NCBI GenBank assembly: GCA_046304235.1
Contig: JBKCEW010000122.1
Coordinates: forward strand, 1-17,994
Direction: 5' to 3'
From: CANHVK01 sp046304235
GTDB taxonomy: Bacteria > Bacteroidota > Bacteroidia > Flavobacteriales_D > Crocinitomicaceae
Length of the DNA: 17,994 nt
In this document: one piece after another, positions 7,815 through 14,842 of the stretch
Layout: the number at the start of each line of letters is the position of its first letter
Numbering within the stretch: position 1 is the stretch's first letter
The notes under the pieces: model-generated
What the model was told of the DNA's origin: nothing
The model's database searches: none
Seen by the model: only the letters and a program-made list of their open reading frames with translations
Translations under genes and position numbers: made by a program

Positions 7815-9263
7815 ATGGCACTCAAACAACAACTCACGCAACGTTTAGAGCAGAGGCTTTCTCCGCAACAAATTCAGTTGATGAAATTGTTACAAGTACC
7901 AACCATTGAGTTAGATCAACGCATAAAACAAGAGATTGAAGAAAATCCAGCTTTAGAAGAAGGTTTAGATAAGCTAGAAGAAGATTTTCCAAGTGCTGAA
8001 GAAGATTATACGGAAGATTTAGATGGTTCAACAGACTTTGATTTGTCTGACTACATGGACGATGATGGAGCGGATTATAAAACACAAACGAGCAACCGTT
8101 CCAAAGACGATGAAGAATATTATGTGCCTCTATCTGGGGAACAATCTTTTCAAGAAAAACTGATCGAACAATTACACCTACTAGATTTAGATGATACTCA
8201 ATTTTTAATAGCAGACATTATCATCGGAAACCTAGATGAATCAGGTTACTTAAATCGCGAAATTTATGCTATAGTGGATGATTTAGCGTTTTCTGCAAAT
8301 GTTTTTGTTACTGAAAAACAAGTAGAAGAAGTCTTACAACTCGTTCAAGAATTAGACCCAGCAGGAGTTGGTGCTCGTGATTTAAGGGAATGTCTTTTAT
8401 TACAACTAAATAGAGAACACGACGGTGATATTACACGATTTACAGCTAAAAAAATTGTAGAAAATCATTTCGAAGAATTCATCAAAAAGCATTACGATAA
8501 AATCTTACTCAAACTGGAAATTGAAGAAGAAGATTTAAAAGAAGCCATCGATGTAATTTTAAAATTAAACCCAAAACCGGGTGGTTCTTCCAAAGAAACC
8601 GAAAAACCCATGCAACAAATTACGCCTGATTTTTCTGTTTTTGAATTTGAAGGAAAATTGGAGTTAACTCTAAACGGTAAAAATGCTCCTGATCTGAAAG
8701 TAAGCAAAGAATATGAAAACATGTTGCGCGCTTATTCCGAAGGAGCAAAAAAATCAAAATCAGACCGAGAAGCAGTATCCTTTGTAAAACAAAAATTAGA
8801 AAGTGCAAAATGGTTTATCGATGCTATCAAACAAAGACAAAACACCTTGTTTGTTACGATGAATGCGATTATGAATTACCAACGCGCATTTTTTCTTACA
8901 GGTGATGAAACCAATTTAAAACCAATGATTTTGAAAGATATTTCAGAATTAGTTGGGCTAGACATTTCTACGATTTCTCGTGTAGCTAATAGCAAATATG
9001 TGCAAACAAACTATGGCATTTTTTCACTCAAATATTTCTTTTCTGAATCTATGTCCACCGATTCGGGAGAAGAAGTTTCCACAAGAGAGGTCAAGAAAAT
9101 TTTAGCAGATGCTATTGAACAAGAAGATAAAAGAAAACCATTGCCAGACGATAAATTAACCGATTTATTGCAACAAAAAGGATACAATATTGCGCGAAGA
9201 ACCGTTGCAAAATACCGTGAACAACTAAACATACCAGTTGCACGCTTACGTAAAGAACTTTAA
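7815..9263 (+). CDS. rpoN: RNA polymerase sigma-54 factor
   Basis: This 482-residue alternative sigma factor depends on AAA+ activators and recognises -24/-12 promoters. Region I (about 1-50) has the glutamine- and leucine-rich start with LEQRLSPQQIQLMKLLQ and IEENPALEEG. An acidic linker, region II, covers about 51-105. The core-binding domain spans roughly 110-300, and a helix-turn-helix lies around 370-400 (LKDISELVGLDISTISRVAN). The RpoN box ARRTVAKYRE sits at 460-469, near the C-terminus, as expected. All domains are present at normal length. No sigma-54 activator gene is in the window. The gene follows the asnS terminator by about 30 bases, with no clear consensus promoter visible, and its stop codon directly abuts the next ATG. 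Confidence 0.97.
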   Translation: MALKQQLTQRLEQRLSPQQIQLMKLLQVPTIELDQRIKQEIEENPALEEGLDKLEEDFPSAEEDYTEDLDGSTDFDLSDYMDDDGADYKTQTSNRSKDDEEYYVPLSGEQSFQEKLIEQLHLLDLDDTQFLIADIIIGNLDESGYLNREIYAIVDDLAFSANVFVTEKQVEEVLQLVQELDPAGVGARDLRECLLLQLNREHDGDITRFTAKKIVENHFEEFIKKHYDKILLKLEIEEEDLKEAIDVILKLNPKPGGSSKETEKPMQQITPDFSVFEFEGKLELTLNGKNAPDLKVSKEYENMLRAYSEGAKKSKSDREAVSFVKQKLESAKWFIDAIKQRQNTLFVTMNAIMNYQRAFFLTGDETNLKPMILKDISELVGLDISTISRVANSKYVQTNYGIFSLKYFFSESMSTDSGEEVSTREVKKILADAIEQEDKRKPLPDDKLTDLLQQKGYNIARRTVAKYREQLNIPVARLRKEL

Positions 9264-9905
9264 ATGAAATTACTTTCAACAATCATTTCTTGGATTTTCA
9301 TGCCTTTAATAATGCCTGTTTATGCATTAGTTATCGTGATGTATGTTCCGTCATTCGAAGCAGGATTTTATCAAAAAAACACCCTGTTTTTTCTAACGCC
9401 TGAATTGAAATTAGCTATTTTGGCTTTGTTTGGATTATTTTCTTTTTTAGCACCTTCCCTTTCGCTCTTGTTTTTAAAACAACGAAAAATTATTTCATCA
9501 ATCCAAGTGGATGAACAAAAAGAGCGTTCCTTACCAATGATCATTACGGCACTTTATGCAGGTTTTTTCGCTTGGTTTTTATGGAACAAAACACCGGAAG
9601 GAGTATTACCTTTACAAATACATTTGTTTCCGCTGGGTAGTTTTGCAGCAATCATCATAACGCTTATCGCCAATGGATTTGAAAAAGTAAGTCTACACGG
9701 TTTAGGAGCAGGAATGTTTTTGGCTTTCATCATCTCCTACTATCAAATTCAACTCTATTATCCGTTGTCAATTATCTTCGCTGCTACGGTACTTTGCGGA
9801 CTCATCCTATCATCTAGACTTTACCTCCAAAAACACACCTTAAAACAAGTCTTTTTAGGATTTGGAATCGGTTTTGTGACGTTGTATGTAACGTTTCATT
9901 TGTAG
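9264..9905 (+). CDS. Multi-pass membrane protein, degenerate PAP2-like
   Basis: This is a 213-residue, very hydrophobic protein with about six predicted membrane spans (near 5-27, 48-71, 90-108, 120-137, 147-160 and 165-183, with a last hydrophobic stretch at 195-210). Its ATG follows the rpoN TAA with no gap, so it is co-transcribed and probably translationally coupled. The segment S184-R185, then H191, then Q195 has the spacing of the SRX5HX3D motif of PAP2 acid phosphatases, but the nucleophile-activating Asp is Gln. KVSLHGLGAG (141-150) sits where the PSGH motif would be, with SLHG instead. DEQKERSLP (83-91) only loosely resembles KX6RP. I infer a PAP2-fold relative that may act on isoprenoid or lipid phosphates or may be inactive. 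The function is unknown; a simple hypothetical membrane protein is the fallback. Confidence 0.7.
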   Translation: MKLLSTIISWIFMPLIMPVYALVIVMYVPSFEAGFYQKNTLFFLTPELKLAILALFGLFSFLAPSLSLLFLKQRKIISSIQVDEQKERSLPMIITALYAGFFAWFLWNKTPEGVLPLQIHLFPLGSFAAIIITLIANGFEKVSLHGLGAGMFLAFIISYYQIQLYYPLSIIFAATVLCGLILSSRLYLQKHTLKQVFLGFGIGFVTLYVTFHL

Positions 9906-9918
9906 AAGTTGCCTCAAC

Positions 9919-9960
9919 AAAAAAGACTACCTCATTTCTGAAGTAGTCTTTTGTCTTTTA
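9919..9960. terminator. Bidirectional intrinsic terminator between the PAP2-like gene and accC
   Basis: AAAAGACTAC (9921-9930) and GTAGTCTTTT (9943-9952) form a perfect 10-bp stem, with a further TCA/TGA pairing inside the loop. The plus strand runs into TTTTGTCTTTTA and the minus strand into a matching T-run, so the element can end both convergent transcripts. Confidence 0.85.
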
Positions 9961-9986
9961 TCTAGGAATCTTTTTTCTAAAGAATT

Positions 9987-11321
9987 CTAATATTCAAATG
10001 TTTCCATGAATTTCGTGGTGAAGTTTCCTTTATTGAAATCTTCGTTTTCCATTAATTTTTGGTGAAAAGGTATAGTTGTTTTAATACCTTCGATTACGTA
10101 TTCATCAAGGGCACGTTTCATTTTCAAGATAGCTTCTTCACGCGTTTGTGCAACTACGATTAATTTAGAAATCATGGAATCGTAGTTAGGCGGAATTGTA
10201 TATCCAGCATAGGCATGTGTATCCAAACGTACACCATGTCCACCTGGGCTGTGGTATGAAGTAATTAAACCTGGTGAAGGTCTGAAATCGTTATATGGAT
10301 CTTCCGCATTGATACGACACTGAATCGCATGCATTTGAGGATAATAATTTTTACCAGAAATTTTATGACCAGCAGCAATTTTAATTTGCTCTTTAATTAA
10401 GTCAAAATTGATTACCTCTTCTGTAATTGTATGCTCTACTTGGATACGTGTATTCATCTCCATGAAGTAGAAGTTTCTGTGCTTGTCAACCAAGAACTCA
10501 ACTGTACCTACACCCTCGTAGTTTACTGCTTTCGTAGCTTTAATTGCCGCTTCACCCATACGTTCACGTAGTTCGTCTGTCATAAAAGGAGAAGGCGTTT
10601 CTTCTACTAATTTTTGGTGACGACGTTGAATAGAACAATCTCTTTCAGATAAGTGACAAGCGTTTCCAAATTGGTCACCTGCAATCTGAATTTCGATATG
10701 ACGTGGTTCTTCAATGTATTTTTCCATGTAGATACCATCGTTTCCAAAAGCAGCAGCAGCTTCTTGTTTAGCCGAATTCCAAAGAGCTTCCATATCTTCT
10801 TCTTTCCAAACAATACGCATTCCTTTACCACCACCACCAGCAGTAGCTTTGATGATTACTGGATAAACGATTTTTTTTGCTTGCTCTAATGCATCCTCTA
10901 AATCTTTTACAAGACCTGCAGAACCAGGAATACAAGGAACACCTGCCGCAATCATCGTTGCTTTTGCCGTAGCCTTATCCCCCATGCGAGCGATTTGTTC
11001 TGGTAAAGCACCGATAAACTTAATACCGTGTTGTTGACAGATTTGAGAAAACTTTTCGTTTTCAGATAAGAATCCATAACCTGGGTGTATCGCATCTGCA
11101 TTTGTAATTTCAGCAGCAGCAATAATGTTAGGAATTGATAAATATGATTTAGCACTTACAGCAGGTCCAATACAAACCGCTTCATCTGCAAATCTTACAG
11201 GTAAACTGTCTTTATCTGCAGTAGAGTAAACTGCTACAGTTTTAATTCCCATCTCTTTACACGTACGAATAATACGTAAAGCGATTTCACCTCTGTTTGC
11301 AATTAATATTTTTTTAAACAT
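9987..11321 (-). CDS. accC: Acetyl-CoA carboxylase, biotin carboxylase subunit
   Basis: This ATP-grasp enzyme carboxylates biotin on AccB, the first half-reaction of malonyl-CoA synthesis. The preferred start is the ATG at 11321 (MFKKILIANRGEIALRI), giving 444 residues; a TTG at 11366 would start inside a terminator hairpin. ATP-binding lysines K116 and K158 and the glycine loop AGGGGKGM (161-168) are present. So are the metal ligands E275 and E288, the catalytic segment MNTRIQVEH (R292, E296) and R336 in QCRINAED. HTITE replaces the more widespread HPVTE, which I recall as common in this phylum. It is the last gene of the lipid operon and lies 75 bases after accB, with an intrinsic terminator in between. 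It ends at a bidirectional terminator. Confidence 0.97.
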   Translation of the reverse strand: MFKKILIANRGEIALRIIRTCKEMGIKTVAVYSTADKDSLPVRFADEAVCIGPAVSAKSYLSIPNIIAAAEITNADAIHPGYGFLSENEKFSQICQQHGIKFIGALPEQIARMGDKATAKATMIAAGVPCIPGSAGLVKDLEDALEQAKKIVYPVIIKATAGGGGKGMRIVWKEEDMEALWNSAKQEAAAAFGNDGIYMEKYIEEPRHIEIQIAGDQFGNACHLSERDCSIQRRHQKLVEETPSPFMTDELRERMGEAAIKATKAVNYEGVGTVEFLVDKHRNFYFMEMNTRIQVEHTITEEVINFDLIKEQIKIAAGHKISGKNYYPQMHAIQCRINAEDPYNDFRPSPGLITSYHSPGGHGVRLDTHAYAGYTIPPNYDSMISKLIVVAQTREEAILKMKRALDEYVIEGIKTTIPFHQKLMENEDFNKGNFTTKFMETFEY

Positions 11322-11336
11322 TTCCGTTGAATTTAT

Positions 11337-11378
11337 AAAAAAAGGGAGCAAACTTTTGATTAACAAAAGTCGGCACCC
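11337..11378 (-). terminator. Intrinsic terminator (possible attenuator) between accB and accC
   Basis: On the minus strand a 15-base arm (11378-11364) pairs with 11358-11344 around the loop TTAAT. Thirteen of 15 positions pair, counting one G-U, with GGG/CCC at the base. Seven T follow immediately (11343-11337). The accC ATG is only 16 bases further on. No promoter-like box was seen between this element and accC, so accC must rely on read-through or on a promoter I cannot recognise. Confidence 0.8.
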
Positions 11379-11396
11379 TCTACAAAGATTCGTTGA

Positions 11397-11888
11397 TTAA
11401 GCTGGATCTACTAAAAATAATGGTTGATCATACTCCACTGGTGAAGCATCGTCTACTAATACTTTCACGATTTTTCCAGAAATTTCAGACTCGATATCGT
11501 TGAACAATTTCATTGCCTCGATGATACAAACTACTTGACCTTTTCCAATTGAATCACCAACATTTGCAAATGCAGGTTTATCAGGAGAAGATGAACGGTA
11601 GAAAGTACCAATCATTGGAGACTTAATTGTAACATATTTAGCGTCTTCAGAAGGAGCAGCAGCTTTTGGTGCTTCAGCAACTGGTGCAGCAGCTGGAATA
11701 GATACCGGTGCAGCTACAGCAGGAGCAGCTTGTGCAACAGGAGCTTGAACATAAACAGTATGCTCTTCTTTCTTCGTTTTATGCTCAGCTTTGATAATGA
11801 TTTTAAAATCTTTTTGTTCGATTTCAACTTCGCTTACACCTGACTTAGAAACGAATTTAATTAAATCTTGAATTTCAGTAAGATTCAT
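11397..11888 (-). CDS. accB: Acetyl-CoA carboxylase, biotin carboxyl carrier protein (BCCP)
   Basis: This 163-residue protein carries the biotin that shuttles carboxyl groups from AccC to the carboxyltransferase. The N-terminal region (1-45) is followed by a flexible linker rich in Ala and Pro (about 49-79). The biotinyl domain (about 85-163) has the biotin attachment motif EAMKLFNDI with the acceptor Lys127 and the preceding SPMIGTFYRS segment. Length and layout are normal for bacterial BCCP. It starts 26 bases after the fabH stop, so it is in the same transcript. A terminator hairpin follows its stop by about 18 bases, so part of the transcripts probably end here, which would favour AccB over AccC. 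Confidence 0.97.
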   Translation of the reverse strand: MNLTEIQDLIKFVSKSGVSEVEIEQKDFKIIIKAEHKTKKEEHTVYVQAPVAQAAPAVAAPVSIPAAAPVAEAPKAAAPSEDAKYVTIKSPMIGTFYRSSSPDKPAFANVGDSIGKGQVVCIIEAMKLFNDIESEISGKIVKVLVDDASPVEYDQPLFLVDPA

Positions 11889-11914
11889 ATTATTTGATTT
11901 AAGTTCTTATTTTC

Positions 11915-12907
11915 TTAATTTGAATTATATGCCCATTTTAAATAAACAGCTCCCCAAGTAAAACCACCTCCAAAAGCAGATAAAATAATATTATCCCCTT
12001 TTTTCAATTGTTTTTCCCAATCCCACAAACAAAGTGGTAAAGTAGCAGCTGTAGTATTTCCATACTTCTGAATGTTGATCATTACCTTTTCTTTAGATAA
12101 TCCCATTCTCTCAGCAGTAGCATCGATGATTCGTAAGTTTGCTTGATGAGGCACCAACCAATCTACATCTTCACTCGTAAGGTTGTTTTTCTCCATGATT
12201 TCAGCAGAAACTTCAGCCATATTAGTCACAGCAAATTTGAAAACAGTTTTACCTTCTTGCTTCACAAAATGGTCTCTATTTTCAACGGTAGCTAATGTTG
12301 CAGGATTTGCTGATCCACCAGCTGGTTGAATCAAAAATTTTCTACCAGAACCATCACTTCTTAAAATTGCATCTTGTACACCAAGTCCTTCTTCATTAGG
12401 TTCTAACAAAACAACTCCAGCACCATCACCAAAAATCACACATGTAGTACGATCTTGGTAATCAATAATAGAACTCATTTTATCAACACCTACAACAAGT
12501 ACTTTTTTATGTGTACCAGTCTCAATAAATTTAGCACCTGTTTCCAAGGCATAAATAAATCCAGAACATGCTGCAATCAAATCAAACCCCCAAGCATTCG
12601 TCATACCCACTTTATCGCAAACAATATTTGCAGTACTTGGAAACGGATGATCAGGAGTAACTGTTGCAACAACCACTAAATCGATATCCAAAGGAGACAA
12701 TCCTTTCTTCTCTAATAATTGCTTCACTGCTTCAGCAGCCATGTCAGAAGAAGCACCATCTTTCATGATTCTTCTTTCAGAAATACCCGTACGTGTCAAA
12801 ATCCACTCATCAGTGGTATCAACCATTTGGGCTAAATCATGGTTGCTCAAAATAGTCTCAGGTAAATACCCTTGAACACCAGTTATTGCAGCTGTTATTT
12901 TACTCAT
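11915..12907 (-). CDS. fabH: Beta-ketoacyl-ACP synthase III
   Basis: FabH starts fatty acid elongation by condensing an acyl-CoA primer with malonyl-ACP. The 330-residue protein has the thiolase fold with the Cys-His-Asn triad of KAS III: Cys114 in IAACSGF, His254 in VPHQANLRI and Asn284 in KYGNTTAA. The C-terminal GGGFTWGA is also typical, and WILTRTGISERR (35-46) fits the CoA-binding region. In many Bacteroidota the primers include branched acyl-CoAs, but specificity cannot be read from this sequence. Its ATG lies three bases after the plsX stop, so the two are tightly coupled. Many bacteria carry several FabH paralogues; this is the copy in the conserved plsX operon. Confidence 0.97.
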   Translation of the reverse strand: MSKITAAITGVQGYLPETILSNHDLAQMVDTTDEWILTRTGISERRIMKDGASSDMAAEAVKQLLEKKGLSPLDIDLVVVATVTPDHPFPSTANIVCDKVGMTNAWGFDLIAACSGFIYALETGAKFIETGTHKKVLVVGVDKMSSIIDYQDRTTCVIFGDGAGVVLLEPNEEGLGVQDAILRSDGSGRKFLIQPAGGSANPATLATVENRDHFVKQEGKTVFKFAVTNMAEVSAEIMEKNNLTSEDVDWLVPHQANLRIIDATAERMGLSKEKVMINIQKYGNTTAATLPLCLWDWEKQLKKGDNIILSAFGGGFTWGAVYLKWAYNSN

Positions 12908-12910
12908 ATC

Positions 12911-13849
12911 TTAATTAAATGCTTCGTTAACGCGGGTAGCTAATCCAGATTTCGCTACGTGATATGAATGTAACACCATGTTCTTAACAGCGATATCGTT
13001 AGAGATCCCGTGACCAATGATCACGTTACCTTTTACACCTAAAATTGGCGTACCACCATAGTTTTCATAATTGAAACGATCAAAATATTCATCTTGAATA
13101 CCTCTTTTACGCAACATATGATAAAAACCTTCCGCTTGTTTCAAAACAATATTTCCTGTGAAACCATCACAAACAATCACATCAGCTTTACCTCGGAAGA
13201 TGTCTCTACCTTCGATATTACCAATAAAGTTAACTTCTTCAGATTCTTCTAGCATTTTATGCACTGCAATCGTCAGTAAGTTACCTTTAGTTTCTTCCTC
13301 TCCAATATTTAAAAGAGCTACCTTAGGATTTTCAATTCCATAAACATTCTTAGCATACAAAGCGCCTAATACTGCAAATTGATACAATACATCAGGTTTA
13401 CAATCTGCATTTGAACCAACATCCAATAATACTGAACTTCCTCCATCAAATGAAGGAATAACAGAAGTTATACAAGGACGTATTACTCCAGGTATTGTAT
13501 TCACCTTGTAAATTGCACCAACAAGCATAGCACCAGTATTACCGGTACTTGCAAAGGCATCAATTTCTTTTTTTGCCAACAAATCAAACCCAACAGATAT
13601 TGTGCTGTTCGGTTTTTGCGGAATAGCTCTCGTAGGATGATCGTGCATTGTAATTACGTCAGGGGCATGAACAATTTCAAAATCTGAAACATTCGCACCT
13701 CGCTCAATCAAGTCTTTTTCAATAGACTCTTTATCACCCAACAATACAAGCGTTACATCCTGAGGAAGTTCTTTTTGGGCTAGAATCGCACCAGAAATAT
13801 TTGCATCTGGTGCAAAGTCACCCCCTAAAATATCTAATCCTATCTTCAT
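12911..13849 (-). CDS. plsX: Phosphate acyltransferase PlsX
   Basis: PlsX makes acyl-phosphate from acyl-ACP and phosphate, feeding the PlsY route to lysophosphatidic acid at the membrane. It is a 312-residue peripheral enzyme. The N-terminus MKIGLDILGGDFAPDANI is the family start with the glycine-aspartate loop. FASTGNTGAMLVG, LLDVGSN, the VCDGFTGNIVLK segment and LGVKGNVIIGHG are conserved landmarks in the usual order. The length is at the short end of the normal range. It starts 24 bases after rpmF and ends three bases before fabH. This is the classic pairing of phospholipid entry with fatty acid initiation, and it supports coordinated expression with the ribosomal gene rpmF. Confidence 0.96.
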   Translation of the reverse strand: MKIGLDILGGDFAPDANISGAILAQKELPQDVTLVLLGDKESIEKDLIERGANVSDFEIVHAPDVITMHDHPTRAIPQKPNSTISVGFDLLAKKEIDAFASTGNTGAMLVGAIYKVNTIPGVIRPCITSVIPSFDGGSSVLLDVGSNADCKPDVLYQFAVLGALYAKNVYGIENPKVALLNIGEEETKGNLLTIAVHKMLEESEEVNFIGNIEGRDIFRGKADVIVCDGFTGNIVLKQAEGFYHMLRKRGIQDEYFDRFNYENYGGTPILGVKGNVIIGHGISNDIAVKNMVLHSYHVAKSGLATRVNEAFN

Positions 13850-13873
13850 CAGGAAGAATAAGTTTTAATTCGC

Positions 13874-14065
13874 TTAAATTGCTACTTCTTTCTCAGCTAC
13901 AACTTTCCCTTTGTAGTAAAGTTTTCCTTCATGCCAATATGCATGGTGGAATAAGTGAGGCTGACCTGTTGTAGGACAAATTGCGATATTGTCAGCTACT
14001 GCTTTAAAATGCGTTCTTCTTTTGTCTCTTCTTGTAGTAGAAGTTCTGCGCTTAGGATGTGCCAT
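13874..14065 (-). CDS. rpmF: Large-subunit ribosomal protein bL32
   Basis: This small basic protein of 63 residues belongs to the 50S subunit. The N-terminus MAHPKRRTSTTRRDKRRTH is the typical Arg/Lys-rich bL32 extension. CPTTGQPHLFHHAYWHEG and YYKGKVV follow and match the Bacteroidota form. There is only one cysteine (Cys30) and no pair of CxxC motifs, so this is the zinc-independent type. It lies 24 bases after the DUF177 gene and 24 bases before plsX. This DUF177-rpmF-plsX linkage is widespread in bacteria. Confidence 0.96.
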   Translation of the reverse strand: MAHPKRRTSTTRRDKRRTHFKAVADNIAICPTTGQPHLFHHAYWHEGKLYYKGKVVAEKEVAI

Positions 14066-14089
14066 TTTACTTTATTTATATTAAAACTA

Positions 14090-14716
14090 TTAGTTCAAAT
14101 TTTTCAAGATCGCCCACCTAGGGTCAATCGGTTTATCTTTATCGTCCTCATCATCGTCTTCCCAGTCTTCATCATCGTCATCATTTGAATCCGTTTCATC
14201 TTCATCAAAATCCCACTCCTCATCTTCATCATCCCAATCTTCATCGTCAAAATCATCCTCATCATCTTCAGGATTTACAATATGTTGTTGAATTAACTCC
14301 CACATTTCCTCATCACATTCACCTTCATCATGAAGGACACGTAATGGCAATTGCGTAGTAATCAATTCATAGATAGGATTGGTTATATCAACTTGATAAC
14401 TGTCAGGATGTAAAACCACTAACATTTCATCTTCTTCCTCTTCCAGTCCGAATTTGTATATTAGTTTATACCCTCCATCTATTTCCAAATCCATCGGCGT
14501 ATTACATCGATCACACAAGGTGTTTATCGTTCCTTCAGCATGAAAAAGAGCAATCATCATTGTCTCTTTTTTATCTAACTCTAAAGTAACTTTAACATTT
14601 CCTTGTTCAATAATGGAATACTCCATAGATTCAAAGAACGAGTTTCCTACTTCAAAATCAAATAGATGCTTCCCGATTTTCAACCCTACAAACGGAATTA
14701 GAAATTCATTGTGCAT
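14090..14716 (-). CDS. DUF177 (YceD-like) protein with hyperacidic tail
   Basis: The preferred start is the first ATG at 14716 (MHNEFLIPFVGLKIGKH, 208 residues), because homologues start near this IPFVGLK motif; a TTG at 14743 would add nine residues. The family is found upstream of rpmF and has been linked to 23S rRNA processing or ribosome assembly in other organisms. The core (about 1-147) includes Cys68-x2-Cys71 (CDRC), a usual family feature, and a further Cys134. Residues 150-194 contain 36 Asp or Glu in 45 positions. The C-terminus closes with the conserved-looking DPRWAILKNLN. The acidic run could bind basic ribosomal proteins or metal, but this is inference. It is the first gene of the lipid operon, with a perfect TAnnTTTG box upstream. 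Confidence 0.88.
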   Translation of the reverse strand: MHNEFLIPFVGLKIGKHLFDFEVGNSFFESMEYSIIEQGNVKVTLELDKKETMMIALFHAEGTINTLCDRCNTPMDLEIDGGYKLIYKFGLEEEEDEMLVVLHPDSYQVDITNPIYELITTQLPLRVLHDEGECDEEMWELIQQHIVNPEDDEDDFDDEDWDDEDEEWDFDEDETDSNDDDDEDWEDDDEDDKDKPIDPRWAILKNLN

Positions 14717-14740
14717 ATATTCAGTCTTTGATAAGGAAGG

Positions 14741-14748
14741 CAAAGATA
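14741..14748 (-). promoter_or_regulatory. Candidate -7 box (TATCTTTG) of the DUF177-rpmF-plsX-fabH-accBC operon
   Basis: On the minus strand this matches TAnnTTTG at all fixed positions and ends 24 bases before the DUF177 ATG at 14716. A clear -33 TTTG was not found at the expected distance. The possible TTG start at 14743 lies inside this box, which supports the downstream ATG. No terminator hairpin was seen after pdxA, so read-through from pdxA may add to expression. Confidence 0.45.
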
Positions 14749-14842
14749 ATAAAATTAAACGAAGATTGTTTATATCTTTTTAAATTTTGATAAAAACAAG
14801 CTGCGTTTAATAAATCATATACCTATTCAAAGTTGAAAATCG

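Noticed and set aside
10653..10889. Open frame antisense to accC, and similar short frames antisense or out of frame in kinase, rpoN, fabH and plsX genes
   Set aside because: They lie fully inside well-conserved genes, have no recognisable domain, and their composition reflects the overlapping gene.
11364..11366. TTG start giving a 459-residue AccC
   Set aside because: The extra 15 residues are encoded inside the terminator hairpin, and the family start MFKKILIANRGE begins at the ATG at 11321.
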